From: Gammaproteobacteria bacterium
GTDB taxonomy: Bacteria > Pseudomonadota > Gammaproteobacteria > Arenicellales > JAANXG01
Direction: 5' to 3'
Assembly (NCBI GenBank): GCA_024639325.1
Contig: JAHEIO010000006.1
Coordinates: forward strand, 17,601-77,304
Length of the DNA stretch: 59,704 bases
Both the position numbers and the translations under genes were made by a program. Positions 47,436 through 57,019 of the stretch are shown here, in pieces. The number at the start of each line of letters is the position of its first letter. Positions within the stretch are counted from its first letter, which is position 1. The notes beneath the pieces were generated by a model. That model was not told the DNA's origin and made no database searches. It saw nothing but the letters and a program-made list of their open reading frames with translations.

Positions 47436-47854
47436 ATTAAATCAAAGACTTACGGCATTTTTCCTTCCTACTTATTCGTTTGAATTTGCCTCGTCGGGCA
47501 CCTGTTGGGCAGCGTAAATCGATCTAGGTGATCAATCAGTAAGTGTCTTCCGGTGATTTTCATGGTCTGGTTCCACCCGCCAGGAACCCACAAAACATTA
47601 ACGACCAGCGAATGAAATAACGACGCCGCGAGCACCATACCCGCCGTCTGATTCACGTAGCCGAACAGGTGCTGATGCCAAACGTAAAGCCAACAAACAG
47701 CTTCGTTCATCAGTTGTGGACCAGTTCGAAATCGCTGACATATATAACGGTCTAGTTTTTCCCAGCTTGGTCTAGCCTCTTCTCGTTGAAGCGTTGATAC
47801 TCGGAGCATCGGGTATCTGGCCCGATACGTCTTTCACACGTTTCGAGGCAGGTT
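47436..47854. other. Stretch after tRNA-Pro without a supported gene
   Basis: 419 bases. A minus-strand frame of 113 codons (47468-47809) exists, with one hydrophobic patch near its middle, but no family similarity is recognised and no ribosome-binding site is evident. The first bases after the CCA end do not reappear as an obvious direct repeat elsewhere in the window. Confidence 0.4.
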
Positions 47855-48664
47855 TCAAGGTATCCCGAGAATCCATCCCTCCACTTGTGCCAAGGTTCTT
47901 TCTGCGGGCGTCAGGCTCGGCGAAAACGACTCCGATAGACCTCCATCGCCATCAGCCCGTCGCATCCACTCCGCGATCACGTATGCGTCATGCTGGTCCG
48001 GCGTGCGATCCTCTTGAGGAATCTCCCGGCTCCACAAGGCTGGATAGACCTCTGCAATGACCGACCTCCCGGGTGGTATCGCCCATCCATCGAACGGCCA
48101 GAAATGGATTCGATCGCCGAGCCGGTATCGAAGATAGCGCAGCCAGGGAATCCCGGCGTGTGTCGATTTGGCCACCTGGCCCTGGACATCGAAATGAAAT
48201 ACCGACTTGGCCATTCCGGCCCGCTCCTCGGTCAGCCGTCGCCAACGGCGGTGACCGGTTCGCGCCGCACCATCCCCCACCACGCCATCGCGCACGAAAT
48301 CCACGTAGACGTGATCCGAATCCGTCGGCCAATGACGATGGAAGTCTTCGAGGAAAACGTCCCAGTCTGGCTCTAACCAATGGACCTCGAAATACCGCAA
48401 CGGGAAGGAGAACCCATGGTCGATGCCGACAAGCGTGGATTCCGGTCCCGCCAGGGTTTGGGCCAGCCATTCGGCTATCCCGCGTCGCGTCCAATATTTG
48501 CGGGGGCTCGGCGGCGGCGGCACCTCAACTGGCTCAAGGTCGAAATCAGCAAGGTACACACGTAGCCCTTTCAGGCTCGAAGTGGGCGTCTGGGCACCCG
48601 AATAGTCGATACCGATATATCGCGAAAACAGCTTCACGGGACCAACGATACCAGGTAATGGCAT
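47855..48664 (-). CDS. DUF429-like predicted nuclease-fold protein
   Basis: 269 residues from the ATG at 48664; the upstream extension of the frame looks random. The N-terminal YIGIDYSGAQTPTSSLKGLRVY (near 16-37) and LVGIDHGFSFPLRYFE (near 78) recall the RNase-H-like Asp motifs of the DUF429 family, with PSPRKYWTRRGIAEWL between. A third region, HFDVQGQVAKSTHAGIPWLRYLR near 165 and IAEVYPALWS near 209, is also familiar from uncharacterised proteins of this group. Function unknown. It is intact in a region of broken genes. Confidence 0.75.
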   Translation of the reverse strand: MPLPGIVGPVKLFSRYIGIDYSGAQTPTSSLKGLRVYLADFDLEPVEVPPPPSPRKYWTRRGIAEWLAQTLAGPESTLVGIDHGFSFPLRYFEVHWLEPDWDVFLEDFHRHWPTDSDHVYVDFVRDGVVGDGAARTGHRRWRRLTEERAGMAKSVFHFDVQGQVAKSTHAGIPWLRYLRYRLGDRIHFWPFDGWAIPPGRSVIAEVYPALWSREIPQEDRTPDQHDAYVIAEWMRRADGDGGLSESFSPSLTPAERTLAQVEGWILGIP

Positions 48665-49167
48665 TAAGTTTGTATGGGACGACGAACAAGTCGCTGACGG
48701 CAGGAGAAATCGTTTGTATAACGACGGTCCGCTTTCGAGCATACACCGGACGTAGCTTTTGTCTAAGTCTACTCAATTCATGGTGCGATGCATCAGGCAG
48801 CAACGACACTCATTCCTGCCGCTCGAGTTCTTTGGCCGGGAACGCTCACTTACGACCCACAGGAGACGGACGAAGTAAAACCGGATGAACGTCCGTTCTC
48901 ATTCATACCGGACGCAACTCTCGGCGTTGTAAAATTCAAAAACGACTGCTGTTCACACTTATATGGTCCGCCTCGCGTTTGCAAGAGAAAGATCATTGTG
49001 CGCATGAAGGAAAAGTTGCAGTCTCATATCCGGCCTCTGGATTGAAGGAATTATGCCTTCGGGCCCAGATGGAAATTCGCGCATTCCTGCCCTTATCTCA
49101 ATGGCGGTCTTCCGATTCGTCGGAGCCAGGGTATGAATCAGGTTTCCAGGAATGCAGGTCTCACCTT

Positions 49168-49278
49168 TCATGCCATCACTTTGTGGCCATTCCCATTCAC
49201 ACCGTGCAACTGAAAGCTTCTCTTCGCCAGATCGATTGCCACTACCTCGATGTCTCCATTTTCGCTATGCTTGTTCAT
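49168..49278 (-). pseudogene. IS110-family transposase, N-terminal remnant
   Basis: Only about 36 codons remain: NGDIEVVAIDLAKRSFQLHG matches the start of IS110 transposases, with the first DEDD-type catalytic Asp in AIDLAK. The similarity ends at KVMA and a stop follows at once. The surrounding interval 48665-49436 holds no other supported gene and is AT-richer than the genes on the left. The rest of the element, including the C-terminal domain, is absent. Confidence 0.7.
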
Positions 49279-49436
49279 GCTTCGTCTCGCTTCTATGTTG
49301 ATTGGATTCAAATCTCCATTCTGGCGCACTACGATGCCGATTAAGAAAGCGAGGCGGACCATTCCATTTCAATTGGATGAACGTAAAATACTCATTTTTG
49401 ACGTTTGGTTGTTTAAACAGAATACCCACTATCGAC

Positions 49437-50654
49437 TCATGCTGATCGGTCAGTTTGCGTGATCCTAGGCAAGCTGAGGTGCAGGAGAATGTAGGCAGTC
49501 AATGCTGACAGGACAGAACCTACCAGAATACCTAGCCGATCCCCGTAAAAGTAATCTCCACTACCGTGCTCAAAAGCCAGTCCTGCGATAAAGAGACTCA
49601 TGGTAAAACCAATTCCGCAGGCGAAGGACACGCCGAGGAGCTGACGCCAGCCAATATCTTTTGGGACCAGGACGAATCGAAGGCTAACTGCGAGCCCAAC
49701 GAAGAGCAGAATCCCTAATGGCTTACCGATCAGCAAACCGGCAATTACGCCCATCGTGACCGGGTGCGTCAGATCATCAATCGATATACCGGTAAGCGAA
49801 AGCCCCGCATTGGCAAAGGCAAAAATCGGAAGAATCGCGAACACCACCGGACCGTGCAAATTGTGTTCCAGGTCTCGAAGGGGGGATTGACCATGCTCGT
49901 CGCGCATAGGAATACAAAAGGCAATCAGGACACCTGCGAGAGTCGCGTGGACACCAGATTTTAACACGGCAATCCACAGAACGACGCCCAACAAAATGTA
50001 GCTCGAGGTACGGGTGACACCCATCCGATTCATCATAACGGCGACAAAGACAGCCGCAAGTCCGGTGAGCAGAGCGCTATAAGATAGGTCGCCTGAATAG
50101 AACAGAGCGATGATGAGTATTGCAGCCAAGTCATCTAAAATAGCCAGTGTGAGCAAAAAAACCTTCAAGGCTGTCGGCACACGACTACCGAATACGCCCA
50201 ACAGCGCGAGCGCAAAAGCGATGTCAGTGGCGACCGGAATCGCCCAGCCATCCAGGGCAACAGAATCGCCCCAGTTCAGCCAGGCGTAAATCGCCGCCGG
50301 CACGATCATGCCGCCAAGTGCGCCCATAGCGGGCAGAACAACCTGCGAAAAAGACGAAAGCTCTCCTTCCATTACTTCACGCTTGATTTCGAGTCCGATT
50401 AAAAAGAAAAACACCGCCATTAGACCGTCATTCACCCACAGAAGAAGGGGCTTGTTGATCGCCAGTGCGCCCACTTGAACCGCGACCGTCGTATTAAGGA
50501 GGGAATCATAGAAGTCCGACACGGGAGAATTCGCGATAAACATAGCGACTATGGCCGCAAGCAGCAGTAAAACGCCCCCCGCCGACTCCAACTTCATGAA
50601 GTCCGCAACAGCGCTTGCCAGCGTTGATGTTTTATCTTGTTCTACCATGTGCAT
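49437..50654 (-). CDS. nhaA: Na+/H+ antiporter NhaA
   Basis: 405 residues, about twelve membrane segments. It exports Na+ in exchange for protons and is important at alkaline pH and high salt. The catalytic aspartates are in LAILDDLAAILIIALFYS near 169-186, and the IPVATDIAFALALLGV helix near 139 is also conserved, as is GLEIKREVMEGELS near 88. Two Met codons two residues apart could start it. A NhaR-type regulator gene lies about 3 kb to the right, separated by decayed genes. Confidence 0.95.
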   Translation of the reverse strand: MHMVEQDKTSTLASAVADFMKLESAGGVLLLLAAIVAMFIANSPVSDFYDSLLNTTVAVQVGALAINKPLLLWVNDGLMAVFFFLIGLEIKREVMEGELSSFSQVVLPAMGALGGMIVPAAIYAWLNWGDSVALDGWAIPVATDIAFALALLGVFGSRVPTALKVFLLTLAILDDLAAILIIALFYSGDLSYSALLTGLAAVFVAVMMNRMGVTRTSSYILLGVVLWIAVLKSGVHATLAGVLIAFCIPMRDEHGQSPLRDLEHNLHGPVVFAILPIFAFANAGLSLTGISIDDLTHPVTMGVIAGLLIGKPLGILLFVGLAVSLRFVLVPKDIGWRQLLGVSFACGIGFTMSLFIAGLAFEHGSGDYFYGDRLGILVGSVLSALTAYILLHLSLPRITQTDRSA

Positions 50655-50843
50655 TGATTGTGCAAGAAATTAGGAAATTCGCAAGATATTCTTTATCCAG
50701 TCATTCGTCTTCTCTGCCCATTTTGGATATCCACTCGAACGGCCCTTGTTGACCGGGTCCTGACGGACAATGAGTTGTAATATACAGGAGCTTAACCCGA
50801 GTATTCTCAGTCCGCGTTGTTGGGGACAACTGGCAGTCGCAAC

Positions 50844-50906
50844 GGACGAGCCGTTTCCAGACGCGGACAAGGACCTGGCACCGCTGGACGATATGGTGCT
50901 CTGAAC
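50844..50906 (+). pseudogene. Possible VapB-type antitoxin tail
   Basis: About 20 codons (ending DLAPLDDMVL, then TGA at 50901-50903) precede the VapC start by only 3 bases, the usual antitoxin-toxin spacing. The acidic composition suits the C-terminus of an antitoxin. The stretch is too short for family assignment. Confidence 0.25.
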
Positions 50907-50963
50907 ATGCCGATTCGTTACCTGTTGGACACCAATATCCTGTCGGATCTGATGCGCAATCCG
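50907..50963 (+). pseudogene. VapC-like PIN toxin, N-terminal remnant
   Basis: MPIRYLLDTNILSDLMRNP is the standard beginning of a VapC PIN-domain ribonuclease, including the first catalytic Asp in LLDTNIL. After MRNP the frame runs without a break into a signal-peptide-like sequence of another gene. The rest of the PIN domain is missing. Confidence 0.75.
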
Positions 50964-51270
50964 TTTCGCAGCCTGGCAATCGCCGGGCTGCTGACGGTCA
51001 GTCTGGCGGCCCCGACCTGAGCGCAGCTGCCCACCTATGAGGTGACCACCAGAATCCCGCACAAGATCACAACTCCCGATAAGGTGAACACGCCCATCGG
51101 CAACACCTACGCACGCGTCAAAACCATGTTCCCACGCGACCCGGGTCATCGCATGTACAAGGGGACGGACAGCGAGTGGGTAATGGCCTTTGCCGACAAG
51201 GACACCTATTGCCTGAAGGACGGCGCCCGCCGCTTAGACTCTCGCCGGTGGATGCACTACAACGCGGTGG
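50952..51270 (+). pseudogene. DUF1254-like secreted protein, decayed remnant
   Basis: MRNPFRSLAIAGLLTVSLAAPT looks like a signal peptide and is followed in frame by a TGA (51018-51020) where a Trp before AQ would be expected. Then TRIPHKITTPDKVNTPIG resembles the N-terminus of DUF1254 proteins, and PGHRMYKGTDSEWVMAFADKD resembles a block from much further along such proteins, which implies a large internal deletion. Similarity fades near 51270. The assignment is from remembered family sequences. Confidence 0.55.
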
Positions 51271-51401
51271 TAGTTACCAAGTTAGGATTTTCATTGCTTC
51301 GAAATTTTCGAATAGTTACTTTCTATTATTCGAATTTAATTAGTATCATTTTCATATACATTTATTGCGACTTAAATAATTTACCTGCTCGGAGATTAGC
51401 A

Positions 51402-51743
51402 ATGAAAGAAATTGAAGGTGTATACCAGGTCGACATCATGGGCCCATATGGCTGGGAACGTTTCTCCACCGCATTTATTCGTAAGGGGCGTTATCGAGGC
51501 GCGAGTGCCGAACATTTTACCCACGGAAATTATCAGGTCGAAGCTGAACGCTTTAGCATGATCGGAAGCTTGACCCAATATATCGACCATCGCCCGCTGT
51601 TTGGAGAAAAAGGCGTGAAAGAACGAGCCATCAAGTTTAATGGAACGATCGGAAAAGGCGTCATAGAGGGCGAGGCGAGAGTCGAAACCGACAATAGATA
51701 TACTCATAGTTTTCGTCTAAACAAACTACCCATTCTCAACTAA
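51402..51743 (+). CDS. GrlR-like small beta-barrel protein (tentative)
   Basis: 113 residues with a GGAG site 8 bases before the ATG. The frame is open upstream, but that part is the decayed gene and an AT-rich spacer. The repeated short beta pattern (GVYQVDIMGPYG, RGASAEHFTHGNYQVEAERF, GVIEGEARVETDNRY) resembles the lipocalin-like GrlR regulator fold, in which HGGDS-type loops follow the second strand. The sequence is AT-richer than its neighbours, which suggests horizontal origin. Function is not assigned. Confidence 0.6.
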   Translation: MKEIEGVYQVDIMGPYGWERFSTAFIRKGRYRGASAEHFTHGNYQVEAERFSMIGSLTQYIDHRPLFGEKGVKERAIKFNGTIGKGVIEGEARVETDNRYTHSFRLNKLPILN

Positions 51744-51939
51744 ATCGAGAGATGTCAGAAGCCGATGCACTTCTTGCCGCCGGCAGGCATCAGGAGGCAA
51801 GCCGCGTAAAGCAAGCGGCTTCGAATATCCTTCGCACAGGCGCGCCCTCAACGGAGTGAACGCCAGCGGCCGACCCAACTTAAATACATAGTGAAACAAC
51901 TTTCCAGTTGTACTCAATGCAAATTTAGGGATCACAATC

Positions 51940-52587
51940 ATGTTTGATGCAAAACGTTTACTCGATCAGCTCGTCGGCAGCGGTGTTGCCGGCGGCCTAG
52001 CCGGCGGTCTCGCGGGTGGCGCGCTGGCCAACACGCTAACCAGCAAGAAGGTCAAGAAAGTCGCCGGCTCGGCACTACAGATCGGAGGCCTTGCGCTAGT
52101 AGGCGGGCTGGCGTACAAGGCCTGGCAGAACTACCAGCAGGGATCGGCCGCGGACACGGGCGGCGGGAAAGATACCATCCCTGTCGGCACTGCATTTCTC
52201 CCGGCCAGCAATGACACCGCTGGCGCCAATGCGCTCAGCCTCTTGCTCGCCCGGGCAATCATTTCGGCCGCCAAGGCGGACGGCAAGATCGATATCGGGG
52301 AAAGTCAAGCTATCCTGCAACAGATCAACAGTCTGGACCTGCCGGCGGAGGACAAGGCATTTCTTTTCGAGGAGTACGGCCGCCCCCTGGATATTCGGGG
52401 CCTGGCCGCGGCCGTGGATTCGCCGGAACACGCGGCCGAGGTCTACGCGGCATCTTTGCTGACGGTTGATCCGCCGTCACCTCCGGAGAAGATCTACCTC
52501 GACTCCCTCGCCGATGCGCTTGGGCTGGAACCCAGACTGGTAGTCGAGATCCACGCGACGCTGCAGGCCGATCGGGAAGCGAACTAA
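51940..52587 (+). CDS. DUF533/YebE-like inner-membrane protein with TerB-like domain
   Basis: 215 residues. A glycine- and alanine-rich N-terminus (GVAGGLAGGLAGGALANTL, residues 15-33) and a hydrophobic segment near 45-62 (LQIGGLALVGGLAYKAW) are followed by a TerB-like helical domain: LLLARAIISAAKADGKIDIGESQ near 100 and EKIYLDSLADALGLEPRLV near 185. This is the pattern of DUF533 proteins such as YebE. It is intact and lies 37 bases before the split antiporter gene. Confidence 0.83.
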   Translation: MFDAKRLLDQLVGSGVAGGLAGGLAGGALANTLTSKKVKKVAGSALQIGGLALVGGLAYKAWQNYQQGSAADTGGGKDTIPVGTAFLPASNDTAGANALSLLLARAIISAAKADGKIDIGESQAILQQINSLDLPAEDKAFLFEEYGRPLDIRGLAAAVDSPEHAAEVYAASLLTVDPPSPPEKIYLDSLADALGLEPRLVVEIHATLQADREAN

Positions 52588-52624
52588 CGAGCGCGATGAC
52601 ACCTTGCGCCGCCGGGAGCGCGCC

Positions 52625-53593
52625 ATGACCGAACTGATTCTCTCGGTACTGCTAGGGATTATGGTGCTCTTGTGGAGCGCAGACCGGTTCGTGGAGGCCT
52701 CCGCCTCTGCCGCCCGGCATTTTGGCATGCCTCCGCTGTTGATCGGCATGATCGTGGTGGGTTTCGGCACCTCGGCACCGGAAATGGCGGTGTCGACGAT
52801 GGCGGCGACCGCTGGTAATACAGCGATAGGACTGGGCAACGCTTATGGTTCGAACATAGCCAACATCGCGCTTGTACTCGGCCTGGCGGCCCTGATTCGC
52901 CCCATCACCGTGCAATCCGGCGTGCTGCGTAAAGAACTGCCCTTCCTGATGGCCGCGACGGCGCTCGCGGCGTACCAGGTATGGGACGGCCAGCTCACCC
53001 GCCTGGAGGCACTCGTGCTGCTCGTGGCGTTTACAGCTATCCTGGGCTGGTCCGTATTCGTAGGTCTGCGGCATCGCTCCGACGCCTTTGCCGGCGACAT
53101 GTAGCGAGAACTCGACACGCGCGCAATGCCTGTTCGACGCGCGGTTTTGTGGCTCGCAGTGAGCCTGGTGCTGTTGATCGTCAGTTCTCGCGTCCTGGTC
53201 TGGGGCGCGGTGGATATCGCCAGGTTCTTGCAGGTCAGCGATCTAGTCATAGGTTTGACGATCGTGGCCATCGGTACCTCATTGCCGGAACTGGCATCCA
53301 CCGTGGCCGCGATTCGACGAGGTGAGAACGATATGGCCGTGGGCAACGTGCTGGGTTCCAACCTGTTCAACACCTTATTCGTCGTGGGTATAGCGGTGGC
53401 GATCCAGCCCACCGTGGTGCCGCCTGAAATACTCTACCGGGACATGGTGGTCATGGGCGCCCTGACCCTGGCGTTGTTCGTCGTGTGCTTCGGGTTTCGA
53501 GGCCCGGGGCGGGTGCAGCGGTTCGAAGGCGCGGCGCTGCTGTCCGTGTTTGGGGGCTACAGTGCCTACCTGGTCACCAGCACGATCGGCTGA
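52625..53593 (+). pseudogene. CaCA-family cation antiporter (YrbG-like) split by an in-frame amber codon
   Basis: Both halves are in the same frame and separated only by TAG at 53102-53104, with no other lesion. The N-half (159 codons) has five membrane segments and the first ion-binding motif GFGTSAPEMAVS near 43; the C-half has AIGTSLPELASTVA and GNVLGSNLFN, the second inverted repeat. Together they give about 322 codons, normal for YrbG-type Ca2+/Na+:H+ antiporters. A separate ATG at 53147 lies after the stop, so reinitiation to give two half-proteins is possible. The most likely reading is a recent nonsense mutation. Confidence 0.8.
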
Positions 53594-53708
53594 GAGGCGC
53601 CGGGCAGCCTTGTGTCGGGGCGAATCAAATTGACATCTATCTCAACCCTATCGAAGTGAATCACCTGCAAACAGAATCGTGGAAGCGCATGAACAAGCCA
53701 GCCTTGCG

Positions 53709-54608
53709 CTAAGTGAACAAATCCTTGCGCGCCGCATCGGTGATCGTTGCGACTGCGGGATGTTTTATCCGGCGCTCCGCAGATATGGCGTAGAACCGTT
53801 CATGCAGTTCGTCGGTCCTGGCGATCACCTGCACACCATACTTCGCCTTGACGTCATCCTCAACGGCGGTGGGCGATGTGAACACGCCCGCACCAGCCTC
53901 GCCAAAAGCCTTCATCAGCGCCCTGTCTTCGAATTCCGCAACAATTTGGGGACGGATATTTTCACGCTCGAGCCATTGGTCGATCACCCGCCTCAGACTA
54001 CTGCCGCTAGTGGGCATCAGCATCGGCGCGCCATCGAGAGATCCCGGAAAACCCTTACGGTAGCGTGCCGCCTCCCGCCCTCTAGCAAAGAAGCTGGTCG
54101 CGGATTCACCCAGAACGTGATTATACGCTTTGATGCTGAACACCGGGCTGACCGGGCTGTCGGCGATAACCAGATCGAGCTTGTGCACCGACAAATCTGC
54201 CAGCAGGTCGACCAAGGGCGCCTCGTGGCAAACCAGCCGGACCTCTTCTTCCATGCGGGTAACCGGTTCGAGAACGCGATAGGCAAGCAGTTTCGGCACA
54301 ATATTCGACACGCCCACATTGAGCACGAGGCCTTTGTCGATCGGTTTGCCTGCGAGTAGATCCTGGAGTTCACCCTCCAGCCGAAACATTTCTTCCGCAT
54401 ACGAAAATACCAGCCGGCCTGTGTCGGTAAGCACAAGGTTTCGGCCCGATTTTTTAAACACCTTAGCGCCTATACTATCCTCGAGCACTCGCAGCTGACC
54501 GCTGATTGTTTGCGGCGTCAGGTGTAGTGCCTCGCTGGCACTGGTGATCGATCCCCGACTGGCCACCACCCAGAAGTAGCGCAGATGCTTGAGATTCAAG
54601 TTGTTCAT
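53709..54608 (-). CDS. nhaR: LysR-family regulator NhaR
   Basis: 299 residues. N-terminal HTH: NLKHLRYFWVVASRGSITSASEALHLTPQTISGQLR with the TPQTI recognition block typical of NhaR. The effector domain contains HKLDLVIADSP near 147, EFEDRALMKAFGEAGAGVFTSPT near 224 and the ERRIKHPAV block near 280, all shared with E. coli NhaR. NhaR activates nhaA in response to Na+. Here nhaA lies 3 kb away on the same strand with broken genes between. A divergent yccA remnant lies on its other side. Confidence 0.92.
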   Translation of the reverse strand: MNNLNLKHLRYFWVVASRGSITSASEALHLTPQTISGQLRVLEDSIGAKVFKKSGRNLVLTDTGRLVFSYAEEMFRLEGELQDLLAGKPIDKGLVLNVGVSNIVPKLLAYRVLEPVTRMEEEVRLVCHEAPLVDLLADLSVHKLDLVIADSPVSPVFSIKAYNHVLGESATSFFARGREAARYRKGFPGSLDGAPMLMPTSGSSLRRVIDQWLERENIRPQIVAEFEDRALMKAFGEAGAGVFTSPTAVEDDVKAKYGVQVIARTDELHERFYAISAERRIKHPAVATITDAARKDLFT

Positions 54609-54807
54609 AACTGCAACTTCCCACTCTGAAATAACATGAGAACATCCCTGTCTTCGCCTCCAATTACTTCGTATTTATCGAAATAAATAGAAGTGATATT
54701 CGATTTTAATCAAACATTAAAAACTCTAAACAAGCAAGCAAATATTCTTGTGGTGTCGGGCAAGACCGATACCTTTATCGAAAACTCAATATGAGAGGAG
54801 TCGTCTC

Positions 54808-55091
54808 GTGAACACTTATCTTGCAAATACAGCCTCGGCTGCCCGATCGGGTACGCTGACCACGAACCGGGTGGTGCGAAATACCTATGCCCTATTATCC
54901 ATGACCTTGCTTTTCAGCGCGCTGACCGCTGGAGTTATCATGGCGCTGAGTCTCCCTCATCCTGGCATTTTGCTGACGCTTGCGGGGGCGAGACCAACTA
55001 CATTATGGCAAAGGTGACTCTTTTCGTGTCTATTTTCAATCTGTTCACCAGCCTGATGCATCTCCTCGGCTTCATAAGTGCTCAGGAATAA
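54808..55091 (+). pseudogene. YccA (Bax-inhibitor-1 family), internally deleted
   Basis: AGGAG precedes a GTG start by 7 bases. The first 58 codons (TTNRVVRNTYALLSMTLLFS, then LPHPGILLTLAG) are a normal YccA N-terminus. Directly after, in another frame, GGETNYIMAKVTLFVSIFNL and a further 14 residues to FISAQE give the normal YccA C-terminus. About 120-130 codons of the centre are missing, and the two parts meet at a GCGGGGGC tract near 54982-54989. The product cannot function as a channel-like membrane protein. Confidence 0.85.
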
Positions 55092-55426
55092 GCGGAAAGA
55101 CGGTCGACCCGGCAGCAACGAGTGCAACTCACAGAACGAAGTTGATCAATCATCAAAGAGTAGCCCGTTCTGTGAGAATTTTTTTACAGACCCTAAGCAC
55201 AGTTGAAAGGAAATTGACAACGGTCATCAGGAGCTTATAAATCAATACACGCAAAGGTATCCCTCGATACACACGTATCGCCACGCCCGGATCCGTGTTT
55301 ACAGTCACCGCTTTGACCGCCACGGACGCGGCAATGTTCTAACTCTGACCTTCCCCGACGTGACTGCTCAAGTATAATATCAAGCTTATTAAGCGATATG
55401 GTTGCGGCAATCCAGGCATTTGATCT
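55092..55426. other. Stretch between the yccA remnant and the antiporter gene
   Basis: 335 bases with no supported gene. A TATAAT box at 55373-55378 lies about 49 bases before the antiporter ATG and is a candidate -10 element, but no good -35 box is at the right distance. Confidence 0.4.
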
Positions 55427-57019
55427 ATGGACTTTGAGTGGGTAGCTATAGCGCTCGGCGATGTCGCCTGGGTTTCTTTAGCCTTTGTTCTAGGCTTCGG
55501 CGCACGCCTGCTCGGTTTACCTCCCCTGGTGGGCTTTCTGGCTACCGGCTTCGTACTGAACTCTCTAGGCATGGCCAGCGGCGAGGTGCTTCAGAAGCTG
55601 GCCGATCTTGGTATCACCTTGTTATTGTTCACCGTCGGCCTGAAGCTCGATATGAAGACGCTGTTACGGCCCCAAGTGTGGGCGGTGACCAGCCTTCATA
55701 TGAGCATGGTGATTGCGATCTTTGGGTCCGGGATCTTCGTGTTGGCCCTGATGGGTGCGCCCCTGTTCTCCAGCCTGGATATTAAGTTGGCCTTGATGCT
55801 GGCGTTTGCACTCAGCTTCTCTAGCACCGTGTTCGCGGTAAAGATTTTGGAGGAAAAAGCTGCGATGTACTCCCTGCACGGCCGCATCGCAGTCGGGATA
55901 CTGGTGATGCAGGACCTGGCTGCGGTGGTGTTTCTGGCAGCCTCTATCGGCAAACTCCCGACGGCCTGGGCGCTGCTGTTGTTCCTGTTGATCCCAATGC
56001 GTCCACTTTTCCACTTACTATTGCGGCGCACCGGTCACGGCGAGTTGCTGATACTCTACGGCCTGGTATTGGCTCTGGGAGGGGCCGAATTGTTCGAGCT
56101 GAACGGTGTGAAAGACGACTTGGGTGCCTTGATCATGGGATTTTTGATCTCCACCCACCCCAAGGCTGATGAGATGGCCAAGACCATGTTGGGTTTCAAG
56201 GACCTGTTCCTGGTGGGCTTCTTCCTTTCCATCGGCATGACTGGGCAGCTATCGCTGGAGGCATTGGTGATAGGCGCCTTGCTGGTGCCGTTGGTTTTCG
56301 TCAAGTCGGCCTTGTTCTATGGGCTGATGACCCGCTTCAAGCTGCGCGCCCGCACCTCCCTGCTGGCGACCCTGAATCTCAGTAACTACAGCGAGTTCGG
56401 TCTGATCGTGGCCGCCATCGGTGTGGCGAACGGATGGATAGCAGCAGAATGGTTGGTCGTAATATCCATTGCTCTTACGTTGTCTTTCGTGGTCGCCGCT
56501 CCTTTGAACAACCGGGATGACAAAATCTACAACCACTATCGGCCCTTCTGGCTAAGATTCCAGCGTGAGGAGCGGCTGCCTGACGACCAGCTAGTGGATA
56601 CTCGCAACGCCACCATTGCTATCTTTGGCATGGGCCGGGTGGGCACCGGCGCCTACGACAAGATGTGTGAGACTCACGGCGACACCGTGGTAGGTGTTGA
56701 TTTCGACGCCGAGCGGGTGCGGCAACACCGGCACGAAGGGCGCAACGTGATGCGCGGCACCCCCAGCGATGCAGATTTCTGGGACACGGTGCATGAAGAT
56801 CACAGCATCGATCTCGTCATGTTGGCGCTGCCCTCGTTGGCAGCCAACCTGGATGCATTGGAGCAGCTGGGCGAGATCGATTTCAAGGGCCGCATTGCGG
56901 CCACTGCAAGGTATCCGGACGAAGAAGCGCCGTTACGTAAAGCGGGCGCTACTGCAGTATTCAATATCTATGCCGAGGCCGGTTACGGGTTCGCCAGCCA
57001 CGTCGAAGCGAATCATTGA
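55427..57019 (+). CDS. Monovalent cation:proton antiporter with TrkA-N domain (KefB/YbaL type)
   Basis: 530 residues. Residues 1-375 form a CPA2 exchanger with about twelve membrane segments, including LLLFTVGLKLDMK near 66, ALSFSSTVFAVKILEE near 126 and GRIAVGILVMQDLAAVVF near 150, with the conserved Gln-Asp pair. Residues about 395-510 are a Rossmann TrkA-N domain beginning IAIFGMGRVGTGAYDKM; there is no C-terminal TrkA-C domain. Such proteins exchange K+ or Na+ for protons. Its intact state beside several broken genes suggests it is under selection. Confidence 0.9.
   Translation: MDFEWVAIALGDVAWVSLAFVLGFGARLLGLPPLVGFLATGFVLNSLGMASGEVLQKLADLGITLLLFTVGLKLDMKTLLRPQVWAVTSLHMSMVIAIFGSGIFVLALMGAPLFSSLDIKLALMLAFALSFSSTVFAVKILEEKAAMYSLHGRIAVGILVMQDLAAVVFLAASIGKLPTAWALLLFLLIPMRPLFHLLLRRTGHGELLILYGLVLALGGAELFELNGVKDDLGALIMGFLISTHPKADEMAKTMLGFKDLFLVGFFLSIGMTGQLSLEALVIGALLVPLVFVKSALFYGLMTRFKLRARTSLLATLNLSNYSEFGLIVAAIGVANGWIAAEWLVVISIALTLSFVVAAPLNNRDDKIYNHYRPFWLRFQREERLPDDQLVDTRNATIAIFGMGRVGTGAYDKMCETHGDTVVGVDFDAERVRQHRHEGRNVMRGTPSDADFWDTVHEDHSIDLVMLALPSLAANLDALEQLGEIDFKGRIAATARYPDEEAPLRKAGATAVFNIYAEAGYGFASHVEANH

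Noticed and set aside
47468-47809. A 113-codon minus-strand frame after tRNA-Pro, considered as an integrase or membrane protein
   Set aside because: No integrase motif (R...HxxR...Y), no ribosome-binding site and no recognised family.
48788-49045. An 85-codon plus-strand frame
   Set aside because: No signal peptide, family motif or translation signal; composition looks random.
50670-51149. A 159-codon minus-strand frame
   Set aside because: It lies antisense to the VapC and DUF1254-like remnants, which have recognisable sequence.
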